From positions 1 through 64,000 of the forward strand of contig JADFUR010000117.1 in the NCBI GenBank assembly GCA_015222055.1: a stretch of 64,000 nt of DNA, written 5' to 3'. The first letter of the stretch is position 1. Each line of letters starts with the position of its first letter. A model generated the notes under the pieces. It made no database searches, was not told the DNA's origin, and worked only from the letters and a program-made list of their open reading frames with translations. Source of the DNA: Bacteroidota bacterium. Lineage in GTDB: Bacteria; Bacteroidota; Bacteroidia; Bacteroidales; B39-G9. Positions 18,438-29,391 of the stretch are shown here, in pieces. Made by a program: the position numbers and the translations under genes.

Positions 18438-19247
18438 ATGAAATACGATTCAATTAAGAAGAGTTTAGGTATTATTTTTAACAAAAATATTTTTTTACGT
18501 AAACTGTTTTATAATCTTTTAGATTTATTATTATTGCGAACATGGCACATAAAAAAAGAAGTTAGGTTGTGGGAAAGAGGTTTAAAAAATAATGTTTCAA
18601 TTTTAGATGCAGGTGCGGGTTTTGGGCAATACATTTATTTTTTATCTAAGCTTAATAAAAACTGGGAAATAACAGGTGTTGATGTTAAAACCGAGCAAGT
18701 TGATGATTGTAACGAATTTTTTAAAAAGTTAAAGAAAGAAAAGAAAATTAAATTCATGGAAGCAGACCTGACAGAATTTATAAAAGAAAAAAAATATGAT
18801 TTAATACTCTCTGTTGACGTAATGGAACATATTTTAGATGATATAAAAGTATTTGAAAATTTCTATTCATCGTTAAAACCCAGTGGCATGGTTCTTATTT
18901 CAACTCCTTCTGATCAGGGAGGTTCTGATGTTCACGATGAGCATGGTAAATCTTTTATTGACGAGCATGTTCGTGATGGATATAACATTTTTGATATTGA
19001 CAAAAAACTTAAGACAGCAGGGTTCTCAAAAGTTTCTGCAAAATATTCTTACGGCACTCCGGGAAAAATTTCATGGAATTTATCAATGAAATATCCAATA
19101 TTAATGCTTAATGCAAGTAAATTATTTTTTGTTTTATTACCGTTTTATTATATAATCACTTTCCCTGTTTCATTAATATTAAATTTTGCTGACCTTAGTT
19201 TTAAACATAAAACAGGAACAGGCTTAATCGTTAAAGCATGGAAATAA
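18438..19247 (+). CDS. Class I SAM-dependent methyltransferase
   Basis: 269 residues. Motif I is ILDAGAGFGQYIYFL (near 54), the acidic end of strand 2 is TGVDVKTEQV, and SVDVMEHILDD corresponds to the post-I motifs, all typical of the UbiE/COQ5-like fold. A hydrophobic C-terminal helix (about 222-245) suggests membrane association, and a lipid-like or envelope substrate is possible but not shown. It lies between rbfA and the permease gene with very short gaps, so the three are probably one operon. Confidence 0.75.
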   Translation: MKYDSIKKSLGIIFNKNIFLRKLFYNLLDLLLLRTWHIKKEVRLWERGLKNNVSILDAGAGFGQYIYFLSKLNKNWEITGVDVKTEQVDDCNEFFKKLKKEKKIKFMEADLTEFIKEKKYDLILSVDVMEHILDDIKVFENFYSSLKPSGMVLISTPSDQGGSDVHDEHGKSFIDEHVRDGYNIFDIDKKLKTAGFSKVSAKYSYGTPGKISWNLSMKYPILMLNASKLFFVLLPFYYIITFPVSLILNFADLSFKHKTGTGLIVKAWK

Positions 19248-19254
19248 ATTTTTA

Positions 19255-20469
19255 ATGAATTTCCCATTTTACATATCGAAACGCTATTTATTTTCAAAGA
19301 AAAAGCTAAATATAATAAATATTATATCAGCCGTTTCTGTTTTGGGAGTAGCAGTAGGTTCAATGGCATTAATTGTTGTTCTTTCTGTTTTTAATGGATT
19401 TGATGGATTAATAAAATCATTATTTAGTTCATTTGACCCCGATTTAAAAATCACTGTTACTCAAGGCAAAACTTTTTCGATTGACAGCCTATCCTTAAAT
19501 AAAATAAAAAATATTAAGGGTGTTGCATATTACACCGAAATTATTGAAGAAAATTCTTTACTTAAATATGGTGAGAAAATGTACCCTGCTGTCTTAAAAG
19601 GCGTTGGTGATAGCTATGCAAACGTTTCGGGTGTTGACACAATGATTACTCAAGGAAAATTTCTTATAAAACTAAAAGAAAGAAATTTTGCAGTTGTTGG
19701 ACAAAGTGTTGCATATTACTTATCGTTAGGTTTGAATTTTGTTGATCCAATACAAATTTTTGTTCCACGGAGATCTGCCAAATCTAGCTTAAACCCAAAT
19801 AATGCTTTTAATAAAGATTATATTTATCCCACAGGTTTTTTTTCTATTCAACAAGATATTGATTCGAAATTTATTATTGTACCTATTAGGTTTGCAAGAA
19901 AAATACTTGAATATAAAAACAACGAAGTGAGTGCTTTTGAAATAAAATTAAAACAAAATTTCGATTCCGATGATGTAAAAACAGAAATTAATGAAATACT
20001 GGGTGATAATTATTCCATTAAAAATCGTTACGAGCAGCATGAGTTACTTTACAAGATGATGAAATCGGAAAAGTGGGTTATATATTTAATATTATCTTTT
20101 ATTTTAGTAATTGCATCATTTAATATAATTGCATCGATTACCATGCTTATAATCGACAAAAAAAATGATTTAACAACTTTGCGTAGTTTAGGATTAGATT
20201 TAAAAGCTATTAGAAAAATATTCTTTTTTGAAGGAATTATGATTTCAATAATAGGTGCTATAGCAGGAGTATTAATTGGATTTGTGTTGTGTTGGCTTCA
20301 ACAAAAATTTGGATTTATTAAATTACAGGGTGGTTCTTTTATTATTAATTCTTATCCAGTACAAATGCGTTTTTCAGATTTTATTAATACTATAATCATA
20401 GTCTTTTTTATAGGCTCCTTTGCTTCTTTTTATCCTGTACGATATATTACTAAAAAATATTTGATATAG
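19255..20469 (+). CDS. ABC transporter permease, LolC/LolE (FtsX-MacB) type
   Basis: 404 residues with four membrane helices in the MacB/FtsX pattern: one near 22-45, a large periplasmic domain, then three in the C-terminal third. The N-terminus FPFYISKRYLFSKKKLNIINIIS fits the lipoprotein-releasing permease family that passes lipoproteins from the inner membrane to a carrier. No LolD-like ATPase is adjacent, so the ATPase would be encoded elsewhere. It follows the methyltransferase by 7 bp. Confidence 0.8.
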   Translation: MNFPFYISKRYLFSKKKLNIINIISAVSVLGVAVGSMALIVVLSVFNGFDGLIKSLFSSFDPDLKITVTQGKTFSIDSLSLNKIKNIKGVAYYTEIIEENSLLKYGEKMYPAVLKGVGDSYANVSGVDTMITQGKFLIKLKERNFAVVGQSVAYYLSLGLNFVDPIQIFVPRRSAKSSLNPNNAFNKDYIYPTGFFSIQQDIDSKFIIVPIRFARKILEYKNNEVSAFEIKLKQNFDSDDVKTEINEILGDNYSIKNRYEQHELLYKMMKSEKWVIYLILSFILVIASFNIIASITMLIIDKKNDLTTLRSLGLDLKAIRKIFFFEGIMISIIGAIAGVLIGFVLCWLQQKFGFIKLQGGSFIINSYPVQMRFSDFINTIIIVFFIGSFASFYPVRYITKKYLI

Positions 20470-20676
20470 ATTTCAATTCCTTTACAACAAATCATTTAGA
20501 ACCGTTTCGTTTCGGAAAAATAATTTTCGTCATTAAGCATAGCCACTATTCCAAAAATTAAAAAGCAAAGTAATTCAGGGTAACTATCAACAAATTGTTT
20601 CAGGCTTGGCCTCACAAGGACGCCTGTGAAGTGTTTTAGGAGTAAACTATTGTGTTAGAAAAACTGCAATACAATT

Positions 20677-23600
20677 TTAATCACTTAAAGTATATCTTAA
20701 GCTAAATCCAAGATTACTATTTGTGTTTTTATATGTTTGAGAAATTTTTGGAGCATTCGTAATAGTGTCGAAAAAGGCTCTAACAGTCAAATTTTTACTT
20801 AAAACATAATCAACAGTAAATTTTACCGAAATGGTTTTTTGACCTGCTGTTGGGGTATTTTGATCTTCTACTAATTTTCGTGTAAGGGTAATATTGTCTC
20901 TCAGAGAGAAATCGAGTCTTATGTTTAAGTCGCTGTCATAAACTTTTTGTCGCCCACCTGTTTTAATAATTATTTTTACATCATTAAAACGATAACCTGT
21001 TCCCATAACTATTTCTTTTCCTTGAAGTTCGGTTAATTGTTTGTTTTGCAAACTCATTGTAAGGTTTCTGTTTTTTTTATATTCAATTTTTGTAAGAATA
21101 TTGTTTTTCCATGTCATATCAACACTAATAAGAGGGCTGAATTGCTCGCTAAGAGTAAAGCTGTAAATATCATTTTGTGGTATAAAATTCGACAATTGAT
21201 CTCTCATTTCACTAAATCCATCACCATCAGGATCGTTAAAACTTGTGTTGGCGGTATAGCTTCCAATATTAAAAGTTGAAGAATAAGAATGACTAAGAGT
21301 AAATGTTTTAAAATACTTTTTAACAAACTCCATTTTTGCTAAGCCATCATAATTAATACGCCAGTTAGGTTTAATGTTTAATAATGATGGGAATGTTTTA
21401 AGAGTAATACGATTTTCACTAATATTACCATAAGCCGCTAAGAAAGCAGGAATAATAACTTCTTGTGAAGTAGGTCCATAGCCTTCGGGATTATCTGCAG
21501 TACCTTCATAAGGATTTCCTCCATCAGTTTTTCTTGGTCTTTTTTCTGCCAATCGTTGAGCAATAGTGATTCTGTTACTTTTAAATTTTTCGAATGCTTC
21601 TGAATAGTAGTTGTTTGAAGCAGTACCCATTTTTTCAAAAGCAGTTCCAAGAGCAATAAAAGTCATACTAAAATTACCTGAAGTCATTGGATTATATCCA
21701 GTAACATCTCCATTTTCATCTTTAAAAAGTCCGCTTTCCCCGGGATAATAATATTCTGATAATCGTCGTGAAAAGTTTCTGTTTCCAGTAATATCGATTC
21801 GTAATCCATTAATTGGTTCTATTGAACTTCGAACAGAAAAGGTGTTTGTAAAAGTCATCAGGTAAGGACTGTTTAATACAGTATCTGTTGTTAACCAACG
21901 ATTTTCAATAGCTTTTCTTGCAAAATTTTCATCTTGTTTACCTAAAATAAAAGGAAATCCGGGTGCAAAAACCGTACCGATCTTGTTTTGTCCAAGCAGT
22001 TTTGTTTTTTGATTGTAGCCCGGCAAAACAGTTCCATTTTGTTCTGAATAGGTTACAGAAACATTTTTAACAGCCATTAAAGTTCTGGCAATATGCTCTA
22101 AAGCTATAACAATAAGATTGTCTTTAATTTCTTTTTTGCCGGTTACGATTACTTTAATATTTTTCAAATTTTCTTTAGATGTAATAGCAACCCTGTCTTC
22201 ATTAATTACCTTACTTTCAATCGTAACAGCCTTGTTGTTTTCATCAAATGCTTTTACTTCTACTTGTTCTGTTTTTAATTTGTGTAAAATAGATTTTGGC
22301 ACATCAGCTTTTAACTTGATATTATTACGTTCAAATTTTACGTCTTTATATTTGGGTTTAATGTCTTTCTTTTGTTTAGAATTTCTGTATTTTTTATTTA
22401 TATCCTTTAAGAAGCCAACTTTATTGTACAAATTAAGCAAGTTAAATTGTGCAGAGGCTTGTTTCCTGTTTGAGTTTTTTATAACGTTACCAAGGTCGTG
22501 GTCAGCTATTGCTTTTGAGCCAAGTCGCCAGTCATAAGTTGCAGAGTATCTTGTTGTAAGCGAAACCCAGTTAAACATTGGTATTTTATTTATTGGCACT
22601 GTGTACGATAAGTTAAAACGATGATTATAATTTGTAGTAGTACCGCCGTTTTTTATTTCATTTAATATTGTATCTCTTTTTGCCTTATAATCATCTTCAT
22701 CTTTATCTATTAATCCCTCAGGTTCATCAATTCGGGCAATATTATTGGCAGAAAAATCAAATTTTAATGATTTTGTAAGATTATATTTCAAGTTATAAAC
22801 ACGGTTCCAAATAAATTGTTTGTCAAAAGTGGGGTCAAATTTTTGGTCAAGATTATTAATATTTCTTAAAAGCACTTCGTTATATTTCCTGTTCATGTTA
22901 GTTCGGAAAGATATTTGTGTTGGTGCAATATAAAAGTTGAAATCCTTGAGTAGTTTAAAAGCAGGAGCTCTTAATAATTTGGATTTTCTAAAAGGCATAA
23001 TATTTTTAGGAGAATTATTGAAAATATAGTTAATTGAACCCGAATGATTTTTAAGCAAATTGCGTTTTGTGTTAATATTTCTAGATAGTAATTCGCTATA
23101 GGAATAACTTATTCCAATATTTGAAATATTGTAAAATTTTGCTTTCCCCTTTGATTTGTTAATCCCAACATTAGTGAAGTTTAAACTTTTTCGTCTGGTG
23201 TAGGTCTGCGATATTTTTTTTATCGAATCTTTCTCTTGAGTCGACAAAGAAGGGTCGTCTAATGTTACTTCTAAAGGAATATCTGCATCAAGCGGGTTAT
23301 ATTGAGGATTAATGAAACTCTCAGAATATCCAACATACATAGGGATTCTAACTTGTGCTTTTTTAGGAAAAAACTTACCAAGTTCAAAATTCGACGCCAA
23401 GTCATATTGATAAGCATCTTCTTTACTTCGTTCACTAACTTTTTTCTCAATACTACCAAAACCAGGTTTTTGTGTGCTTCCTGCAAGAGTAATTGTTGCA
23501 AAATCTGCTAACTTGGCAGTAATTCTTGCATTAGCAGCCCAACCACCTTGTTCTTTAAAATCTGTTAACCTAAGTTCGTCTACCCATATTTCACCAGATT

Positions 23601-26600
23601 TTATGTCGCCATCATCGGAAAGCGAATTGAATTTTTGTCTTGGGTTTCGTACTCCGAGCATTATTGTACGAATTTTACTTAAATTTGGATTTCCTTTTAT
23701 TCTAACACGATTTTTGCCATCAGCAAGCTCATAAATTGTTGATAAAGAAATTGTTGATCCTGCAGTTCTAATGTCATTATTACGAAGCTGTTTTACACTT
23801 AAAAGCAATTCAAAATCTATATCTAAACGATTTTCGTCTGGCCAAATAAGCTCTCTGTCGGTAGTTCCCGGAGGAGTTACGTCTAATGGAATTTCATATT
23901 CATAATAATTATCTTGAAAATCTGAACCCAATCGTACAAATACAGATAAATCACCATCATTCAAAATTTGATTTTCAGAAAATGCCTCAGCATGTACTTC
24001 CATCTTAATTTTTTTATATTCGCGTACATCCATGTTTACATTTTTGTATGCCGCTTTTGAATATCCGTCGCTTAGTGAATCAACTTCTAAAACTAATGAT
24101 TGCTCATTCATTTCCCGCAATTGAATATTAGAAACATCTTTTTCCCTATCAATTCCCGGAGGTAAAACATAAGGTATTGGTTGTCTACTACCGTTTTCTT
24201 CAATACTAACTGTTGCTATATTAAAAGATGCTGCAGATAAGTCATTATCTTCAACCAATGCCTCATCAGCTTCTTTTAGTACATAATTATATTTTCTCCA
24301 TTCTCCTCTTACTAATTCTAATTTTGCAAATCGTAATACTATTGGTTTATCAAAGCCTTTTAAAAACATTCTCATAAATCGAATAGACTTAAAATCTTTT
24401 ATTGATCCTATGGTTTTGTTTGGAGAATTTATTGGCACTTTAAACTGATACCAATTAACAGCTCTTGTTTGTCCGTTTTTTAATTTAACATTAGTTTTTT
24501 GCATATCAGTTACATAATTATAACCAACTTTTAAATTTTCAGGACTAAGATTTATTTTATATTGAAAATAGCTCTCAGATTCACTTAAGGTGTTATCGTG
24601 ATTAATATCTTCAACATCAGGCAATGTGGTTGATGATGTTGGGAATGACTCTGTTGATTGTTCTGATGATGGTGAATTACCTTCTAAATTGTTGTAGTTT
24701 TTATATCGCTCTAATATATTAGCACTTTTATCATCATAATATTTACCTCTAAAATAATGATAATCATCGCTTGACGGGTCATCATAAGCACCCGTATAGG
24801 CAACTGAATTTTTACCATACTTATTTTCAATAATATTCAAATAATCAACAACATCACCATTATAAAAAGACCTTTCATCGTCACTATTTAAGCCGTCAAG
24901 ACCAACGTCCTGATATTGTCGTGAATTAGATTCATTATCAAAAGCATTTACCATTGATTGCTGGAGAGGAATTCGGCCCCAGTTAGTTGTGTCAACCATT
25001 GTTATATTATCAGAAGTAGGTAAACCATTTTCAAAACTTTTACGAGAATCTTTTAAAACATCTTCCGAAATATTTCCTAAATTAATGTAAAAAGCAGCGT
25101 CATTATTTTCTCTTTTTATATTGTTTATTGTATCTTCTGCAAAAGGATCCATTACCCAAAATTCTACATATTCAATATTAGCAGATTCAAAATCGTTTGT
25201 CGTGATTTTACGCATAATCCCTCCCCATCGAGATTCCGGGTCGTTTAACATTCCATTTTCATCAATTCCCTTAGAATATGAAGAAGTATCTGAATCAAAA
25301 TTATAAGGACCTTTCTCTTGAGGATAATATGCAAGGTTTAAAATTTGCATTTCTGTTATAATGTTGTTTTGAGATTGTTTATTTGGAAATATTTCTTTTT
25401 CAAATATTGGTCTTACATATAAGCTTGATTGCTGCTCTGAGCTAACAGGTGTTCCTCCTTTTGAGAATAATGGGTCGATATAATACCAAGCAAATTTTGC
25501 TCTGTTAAAGCCATAGGCAATATCATTATTCAGATTTGCTTCGCGAAACAACTCCTCTTGTCCTTGTGGAGTACTTGATAATACCCAGCCACCTATTGAT
25601 TTAATGTCAATTGTTGATTTACTACCTTCAAAATCGTCAATATACGATTCTCCATTACCTTTAATTGATTTTGAATGACCCGGTATTAAATGAGCAAATT
25701 CACCATTAATGGATATTGTAGATTTCTCTTTTGTTTCAATAAGTGGTAATTTGTCAATTAATCGAGTAAGAATTGGTGCTTCGGTACGAAAAGAACCGTT
25801 AAAGCCCCAAATTGTATTTGAAATAGGTTCGTCACCAATGTTAACTTTTTGTGTTAAAGGGTGTTCATTTAAATTTAATATGGTTGCCCCAATATTAAAA
25901 TTATCAGAAAATCGATAATCTAAATGACTTCCCATCAATCGTTTAGTTTGAATACTAAACATTGAATTGCTCTCTAATGATATTTTAATTGGAGTACCAG
26001 ATTCTAACAAACCCTGATTAATAATTTTAACTCTTCCTAAAGCATAATCAACAGTATAATCTTGGTTTTCTGCCAATTGCATTCCTCCGGCTGTTACAAC
26101 AACCGATCCCTCAGGAACGCTAATTGCATTAAGTGATATTTCTGAGCTAGACGAAGATTGGTATTCTCCTGTAAGAAAAAATTTATTTTTTTCTGCTAAC
26201 TGCTTTGCCATATTTTGAGTAGAGTCATATAATTCTTGAAAAACATATTTAGTGGCAACATCATTATTTATTTTTTCTTTAAGATATTTGCCAAACGGTT
26301 CCAAAACAGGAAAAATAATTCTACCATTTGAGGCATTAATAGTATAACCATCAATAAAATCAAACACGCCATCACCATCTTTTGCTAGTTCTAATTGCGA
26401 ATTCAAATTATCTAAATTTAATGCTCTTAATAAGGTTTTCCCATTAATATCTCCCGCAGGTATAGTATAAACAGGACCTCCTGTTTCGTCATCGTTATAC
26501 ATAACGTCGAATTTAAAATCTTTACTGTTCACTTGGTATGCCCCAATTGAGTATATATTTTTCATCATTAATTTCCAAGTTGGAAGTTGCGGACTAAACG

Positions 26601-28125
26601 ATGTTCCTTTTAAAAGTTTTAAAACAAGAGTTTTTGGTGCATCAACACCTTCATTAGAAAATTCACCTACTTGATATATTTTACCTCCGGCAGTATATTC
26701 AAAAGCAACAGCCAACACCTCGTCACCATTTAAAGCTGTGTTTAATGAAACATAACCCAGTTTGTCATTAATTTTATATTCAGAAGAAGACAAAGGACGT
26801 GCGTTTTCAATTTTTTCATAATCTTGTCCGCCCACAAAATTTGCAGCTATAAAATCAGGCTCCGATAGAATTCGCGTTACATCGTTAATATTTCTAATTT
26901 CCGAATTTGAATTAACCATCATGTCGTACAGGCTGTTTAAATCATTATCGGGGTAATTTCCTGTTCCCGTTTGAGCTATAAAAGGTTTTGCATAAATATT
27001 TCTATCTGCTTCACCAATATCCATAAATGCTAAAATGTTTCTTGAGTTTTGAAAATTACTTGTTTTGTTTGTAACCCATACTTCAATTTTAGTAATATTA
27101 ATGCTTGAATTAATTACAGGAAGATTTTCTAATGCCCCATTATAGTGTTCTTTAAAATATTGTGATAAGAAAAAATGGCGATTGGCATCGTAATCGGAAG
27201 CGGATATTTCAAAAGTATTTTTTTGTGCACCTCCCTGAACTTCAATAACAGATGTTTGTCCGTTTTGTTTCGAGAAAACCGTTGTAACACTTAATTTTCC
27301 AAATTTAAGTTCTGTTAATATTCCAAATAAACTTTGGCTACCTGTGATTAACGAGCCAGACAATGGGAGAGACACATTTCCTGCTTCAATTTTTTGAATG
27401 ATGTCATCTTCTTTTCCGTGATATTGAAGCTTCATTTTATTATCGAATTCAAAACTAGATTCTGTGTTATAACTAACACCTAGTTCTAAATTATCTCCAA
27501 TTTTTCCTTTAACATTCATTTGAATTTTTTCCTTAAAATCAAATGTTGTGTTTTTTCTTAGTTCTTCGGCTAAAAGGGGATTATCAGTTTTTGTCATAAT
27601 TAATCCGAATGACAACTCAGCTGTTCCCCGTGGTGTTATGTCGATTGTGTTGCTACCAAAAATTGTTTGAAAAACTTCACCGCCAACATGTAATTTAGGT
27701 ATTAACGATGTTTGGTGTTCAAAACTTTCGCTTTCTACTTTTTGTCGCCAATATTCTTTTGTCGATTTTTCAAAATCATATTTCATATAATTTTTTTGCG
27801 ACATAGAAGAGGGTAGCCTGTAATTAAATTTACCAATTTTTTTAGTAAATTCATACTGGTTTGTTTCCGGATTATATTTAATTTCTGTTTTTATATTTGA
27901 AGGAGATTTTAAATATAAATCTGATTGTTTATCTGTTGAAAGATATTGGTGATTCGATTCGTCTTTAAAAGGATATTGTAGTTGCGTAGTATCTACTTCA
28001 ACAAAATTTGTGTCACTCAAACAAATGAAAGAAAATTTGTTGAAATTAATAGCTTTTGCTTCAATATTGAATGAAATTAATATTAATGCAAAAATTGTAA
28101 ATATGTTAAAAGATAATTTTTTCAA
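20677..28125 (-). CDS. sprA: T9SS translocon / gliding motility protein SprA
   Basis: A 2482-residue protein. SprA (Sov) is the single-chain, 36-strand outer-membrane barrel that exports T9SS cargo, and its usual length is about 2,300-2,500. A signal peptide ends near residue 24. Recognisable family segments include IIQKIEAGNVSLPLSGSLI, GSQSLFGILTELKFGKL, FDFIDGYTINASNGRIIFP, SFRTEAPILTRLIDKLP and SGEIWVDELRLTDF, and the C-terminus SNLGFSLRYTLSD is a barrel strand. It lies 23 bp downstream of ruvA, an arrangement common in the phylum. No frameshift was seen across 7.4 kb. With porQ, gldH and a sorting-domain fragment in the window, an active T9SS is likely. Confidence 0.95.
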   Translation of the reverse strand: MKKLSFNIFTIFALILISFNIEAKAINFNKFSFICLSDTNFVEVDTTQLQYPFKDESNHQYLSTDKQSDLYLKSPSNIKTEIKYNPETNQYEFTKKIGKFNYRLPSSMSQKNYMKYDFEKSTKEYWRQKVESESFEHQTSLIPKLHVGGEVFQTIFGSNTIDITPRGTAELSFGLIMTKTDNPLLAEELRKNTTFDFKEKIQMNVKGKIGDNLELGVSYNTESSFEFDNKMKLQYHGKEDDIIQKIEAGNVSLPLSGSLITGSQSLFGILTELKFGKLSVTTVFSKQNGQTSVIEVQGGAQKNTFEISASDYDANRHFFLSQYFKEHYNGALENLPVINSSINITKIEVWVTNKTSNFQNSRNILAFMDIGEADRNIYAKPFIAQTGTGNYPDNDLNSLYDMMVNSNSEIRNINDVTRILSEPDFIAANFVGGQDYEKIENARPLSSSEYKINDKLGYVSLNTALNGDEVLAVAFEYTAGGKIYQVGEFSNEGVDAPKTLVLKLLKGTSFSPQLPTWKLMMKNIYSIGAYQVNSKDFKFDVMYNDDETGGPVYTIPAGDINGKTLLRALNLDNLNSQLELAKDGDGVFDFIDGYTINASNGRIIFPVLEPFGKYLKEKINNDVATKYVFQELYDSTQNMAKQLAEKNKFFLTGEYQSSSSSEISLNAISVPEGSVVVTAGGMQLAENQDYTVDYALGRVKIINQGLLESGTPIKISLESNSMFSIQTKRLMGSHLDYRFSDNFNIGATILNLNEHPLTQKVNIGDEPISNTIWGFNGSFRTEAPILTRLIDKLPLIETKEKSTISINGEFAHLIPGHSKSIKGNGESYIDDFEGSKSTIDIKSIGGWVLSSTPQGQEELFREANLNNDIAYGFNRAKFAWYYIDPLFSKGGTPVSSEQQSSLYVRPIFEKEIFPNKQSQNNIITEMQILNLAYYPQEKGPYNFDSDTSSYSKGIDENGMLNDPESRWGGIMRKITTNDFESANIEYVEFWVMDPFAEDTINNIKRENNDAAFYINLGNISEDVLKDSRKSFENGLPTSDNITMVDTTNWGRIPLQQSMVNAFDNESNSRQYQDVGLDGLNSDDERSFYNGDVVDYLNIIENKYGKNSVAYTGAYDDPSSDDYHYFRGKYYDDKSANILERYKNYNNLEGNSPSSEQSTESFPTSSTTLPDVEDINHDNTLSESESYFQYKINLSPENLKVGYNYVTDMQKTNVKLKNGQTRAVNWYQFKVPINSPNKTIGSIKDFKSIRFMRMFLKGFDKPIVLRFAKLELVRGEWRKYNYVLKEADEALVEDNDLSAASFNIATVSIEENGSRQPIPYVLPPGIDREKDVSNIQLREMNEQSLVLEVDSLSDGYSKAAYKNVNMDVREYKKIKMEVHAEAFSENQILNDGDLSVFVRLGSDFQDNYYEYEIPLDVTPPGTTDRELIWPDENRLDIDFELLLSVKQLRNNDIRTAGSTISLSTIYELADGKNRVRIKGNPNLSKIRTIMLGVRNPRQKFNSLSDDGDIKSGEIWVDELRLTDFKEQGGWAANARITAKLADFATITLAGSTQKPGFGSIEKKVSERSKEDAYQYDLASNFELGKFFPKKAQVRIPMYVGYSESFINPQYNPLDADIPLEVTLDDPSLSTQEKDSIKKISQTYTRRKSLNFTNVGINKSKGKAKFYNISNIGISYSYSELLSRNINTKRNLLKNHSGSINYIFNNSPKNIMPFRKSKLLRAPAFKLLKDFNFYIAPTQISFRTNMNRKYNEVLLRNINNLDQKFDPTFDKQFIWNRVYNLKYNLTKSLKFDFSANNIARIDEPEGLIDKDEDDYKAKRDTILNEIKNGGTTTNYNHRFNLSYTVPINKIPMFNWVSLTTRYSATYDWRLGSKAIADHDLGNVIKNSNRKQASAQFNLLNLYNKVGFLKDINKKYRNSKQKKDIKPKYKDVKFERNNIKLKADVPKSILHKLKTEQVEVKAFDENNKAVTIESKVINEDRVAITSKENLKNIKVIVTGKKEIKDNLIVIALEHIARTLMAVKNVSVTYSEQNGTVLPGYNQKTKLLGQNKIGTVFAPGFPFILGKQDENFARKAIENRWLTTDTVLNSPYLMTFTNTFSVRSSIEPINGLRIDITGNRNFSRRLSEYYYPGESGLFKDENGDVTGYNPMTSGNFSMTFIALGTAFEKMGTASNNYYSEAFEKFKSNRITIAQRLAEKRPRKTDGGNPYEGTADNPEGYGPTSQEVIIPAFLAAYGNISENRITLKTFPSLLNIKPNWRINYDGLAKMEFVKKYFKTFTLSHSYSSTFNIGSYTANTSFNDPDGDGFSEMRDQLSNFIPQNDIYSFTLSEQFSPLISVDMTWKNNILTKIEYKKNRNLTMSLQNKQLTELQGKEIVMGTGYRFNDVKIIIKTGGRQKVYDSDLNIRLDFSLRDNITLTRKLVEDQNTPTAGQKTISVKFTVDYVLSKNLTVRAFFDTITNAPKISQTYKNTNSNLGFSLRYTLSD

Positions 28126-28148
28126 GAAGCCTTCGATGAATTTTGTTA

Positions 28149-28730
28149 TTAAAGTCGTTTCAATGCTAATTTTATTAATTCCTCAATGTCTAAATTATTA
28201 TTTTCGCTAATAATTTTGTTAAGAACCTTTTCAACTGCATTTTTTGAAAAACCTAACATTACTAATCCAGATAACGCTTCATCTTTGTTTGTATTGTTTT
28301 GAGAGCTTAAAAATTCTCCTGTTTCTTCAAATTTTCCTAATTTATCTTTTAAATCAATAATAATTCTTTGTGCCGATTTTGCCCCAATACCTTTAACACT
28401 TTTCAAAAGAGTTACATTATTAGTATTAATTGCCTCTTTAATCTCGAATGATGATAAGGAAGAAAGCATCATTCGTGCTGTGTTTGGACCAATGCCAGAA
28501 ACAGATATTAATAATTCGAAAATTTCCCTTTCTTTTTTGTCAAAAAAACCATACAAAATATGTGCATCTTCTCTAATTGTTTGATGTATATATAATAAAC
28601 ACTCTTTTTTTTCAGATAGTTTTGAATAAGTATTGAGTGAAATATTTATAAAATATCCTATACCATGAGCATCAACAACAGCATAGGTGGGATTTATTTC
28701 AATTAAATTGCCTTTTATATATTCGTACAT
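28149..28730 (-). CDS. ruvA: Holliday junction DNA helicase subunit RuvA
   Basis: DNA-binding subunit of the RuvAB branch-migration motor. I place the start at the internal Met of MYEYIKGNL (28730), giving 193 residues. The longer frame adds 14 residues (MRIYCYFRKLKKQK) that the family lacks. An OB-fold at the N-terminus is followed by two helix-hairpin-helix motifs (VSGIGPNTARMML and VKGIGAKSAQRIIIDLKDKL) and the RuvB-binding C-terminal three-helix domain. It sits directly upstream of sprA. Confidence 0.95.
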   Translation of the reverse strand: MYEYIKGNLIEINPTYAVVDAHGIGYFINISLNTYSKLSEKKECLLYIHQTIREDAHILYGFFDKKEREIFELLISVSGIGPNTARMMLSSLSSFEIKEAINTNNVTLLKSVKGIGAKSAQRIIIDLKDKLGKFEETGEFLSSQNNTNKDEALSGLVMLGFSKNAVEKVLNKIISENNNLDIEELIKLALKRL

Positions 28731-28872
28731 TTTTTGTTTTTTTAATTTGCGAAAATAACAATAAATTCTCAAAAAAACTTTGAAAGCAAATTGATATAAA
28801 TAAAAATCATAAAAAAAATTTGGGGGCTTGCTTAATCGACTAATTTACTATGTATCTAAATGAAACATAATG

Positions 28873-29247
28873 CTAAATATATTTATAAATTATAGCAATC
28901 AATTTATTTATATTGATTGGTTTAACAATATAATCGTCACAACCAGATTCTTTACCTAATATTTTTCCGTTTTCAATATTAAATGCCGTTTGAACGATTA
29001 TTGGCACATTCATATTAATCTTTTTTATTTCTTTAGTAGCATCAAAACCATCAATTTCTGGCATACGAATATCCATAAGAATGAGGTTGATTTTTTGATT
29101 ATTTCTGTAAATGTCAATTGCTTCTTTCCCATTAATTGCTCTAATTATATTCACTTCTGTTTCTTGTAAAATTTTTTCAAGAAACAGAAAGTTTACGTCA
29201 ACATCTTCAGCAATAAGAATTGTTTTATCAGACCAATTGTAGCTCAT
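28873..29247 (-). CDS. Stand-alone response-regulator receiver
   Basis: 124 residues and only a receiver domain: acidic pair in ILIAEDVDV, phospho-Asp in LILMDIRMPEIDG (near residue 57), Thr/Ala switch in IVQTAF and Lys in DYIVKPI. All key residues are intact. There is no output domain, as in CheY-like or relay proteins. The three output-less sensors at 489-8154 are 20 kb away. A link is possible but no kinase is present to support one. Stop TAG. Confidence 0.93.
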   Translation of the reverse strand: MSYNWSDKTILIAEDVDVNFLFLEKILQETEVNIIRAINGKEAIDIYRNNQKINLILMDIRMPEIDGFDATKEIKKINMNVPIIVQTAFNIENGKILGKESGCDDYIVKPININKLIAIIYKYI

Positions 29248-29391
29248 AATTAATTAATTAAAAAGCGAATGTATGAAAAAAATTAATAAAAAAGAACTAA
29301 TATTAAAAATAATAAAATACAATCAATCAAAAATATTTGTGATAAAAAAACGAATAATTAAAATTTCAAAGCTTCTTTTTAAGAATAAAAT

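Noticed and set aside
22118-22537. Long plus-strand frame inside sprA, and similar antisense frames in other large genes
   Set aside because: They lie opposite clear coding sequence and have the composition of antisense shadows in AT-rich DNA, with no recognised domain.
28731-28772. Extended N-terminus of RuvA starting at 28772
   Set aside because: The 14 extra residues are absent from the family; MYEYIKGNL at 28730 is the normal N-terminus.
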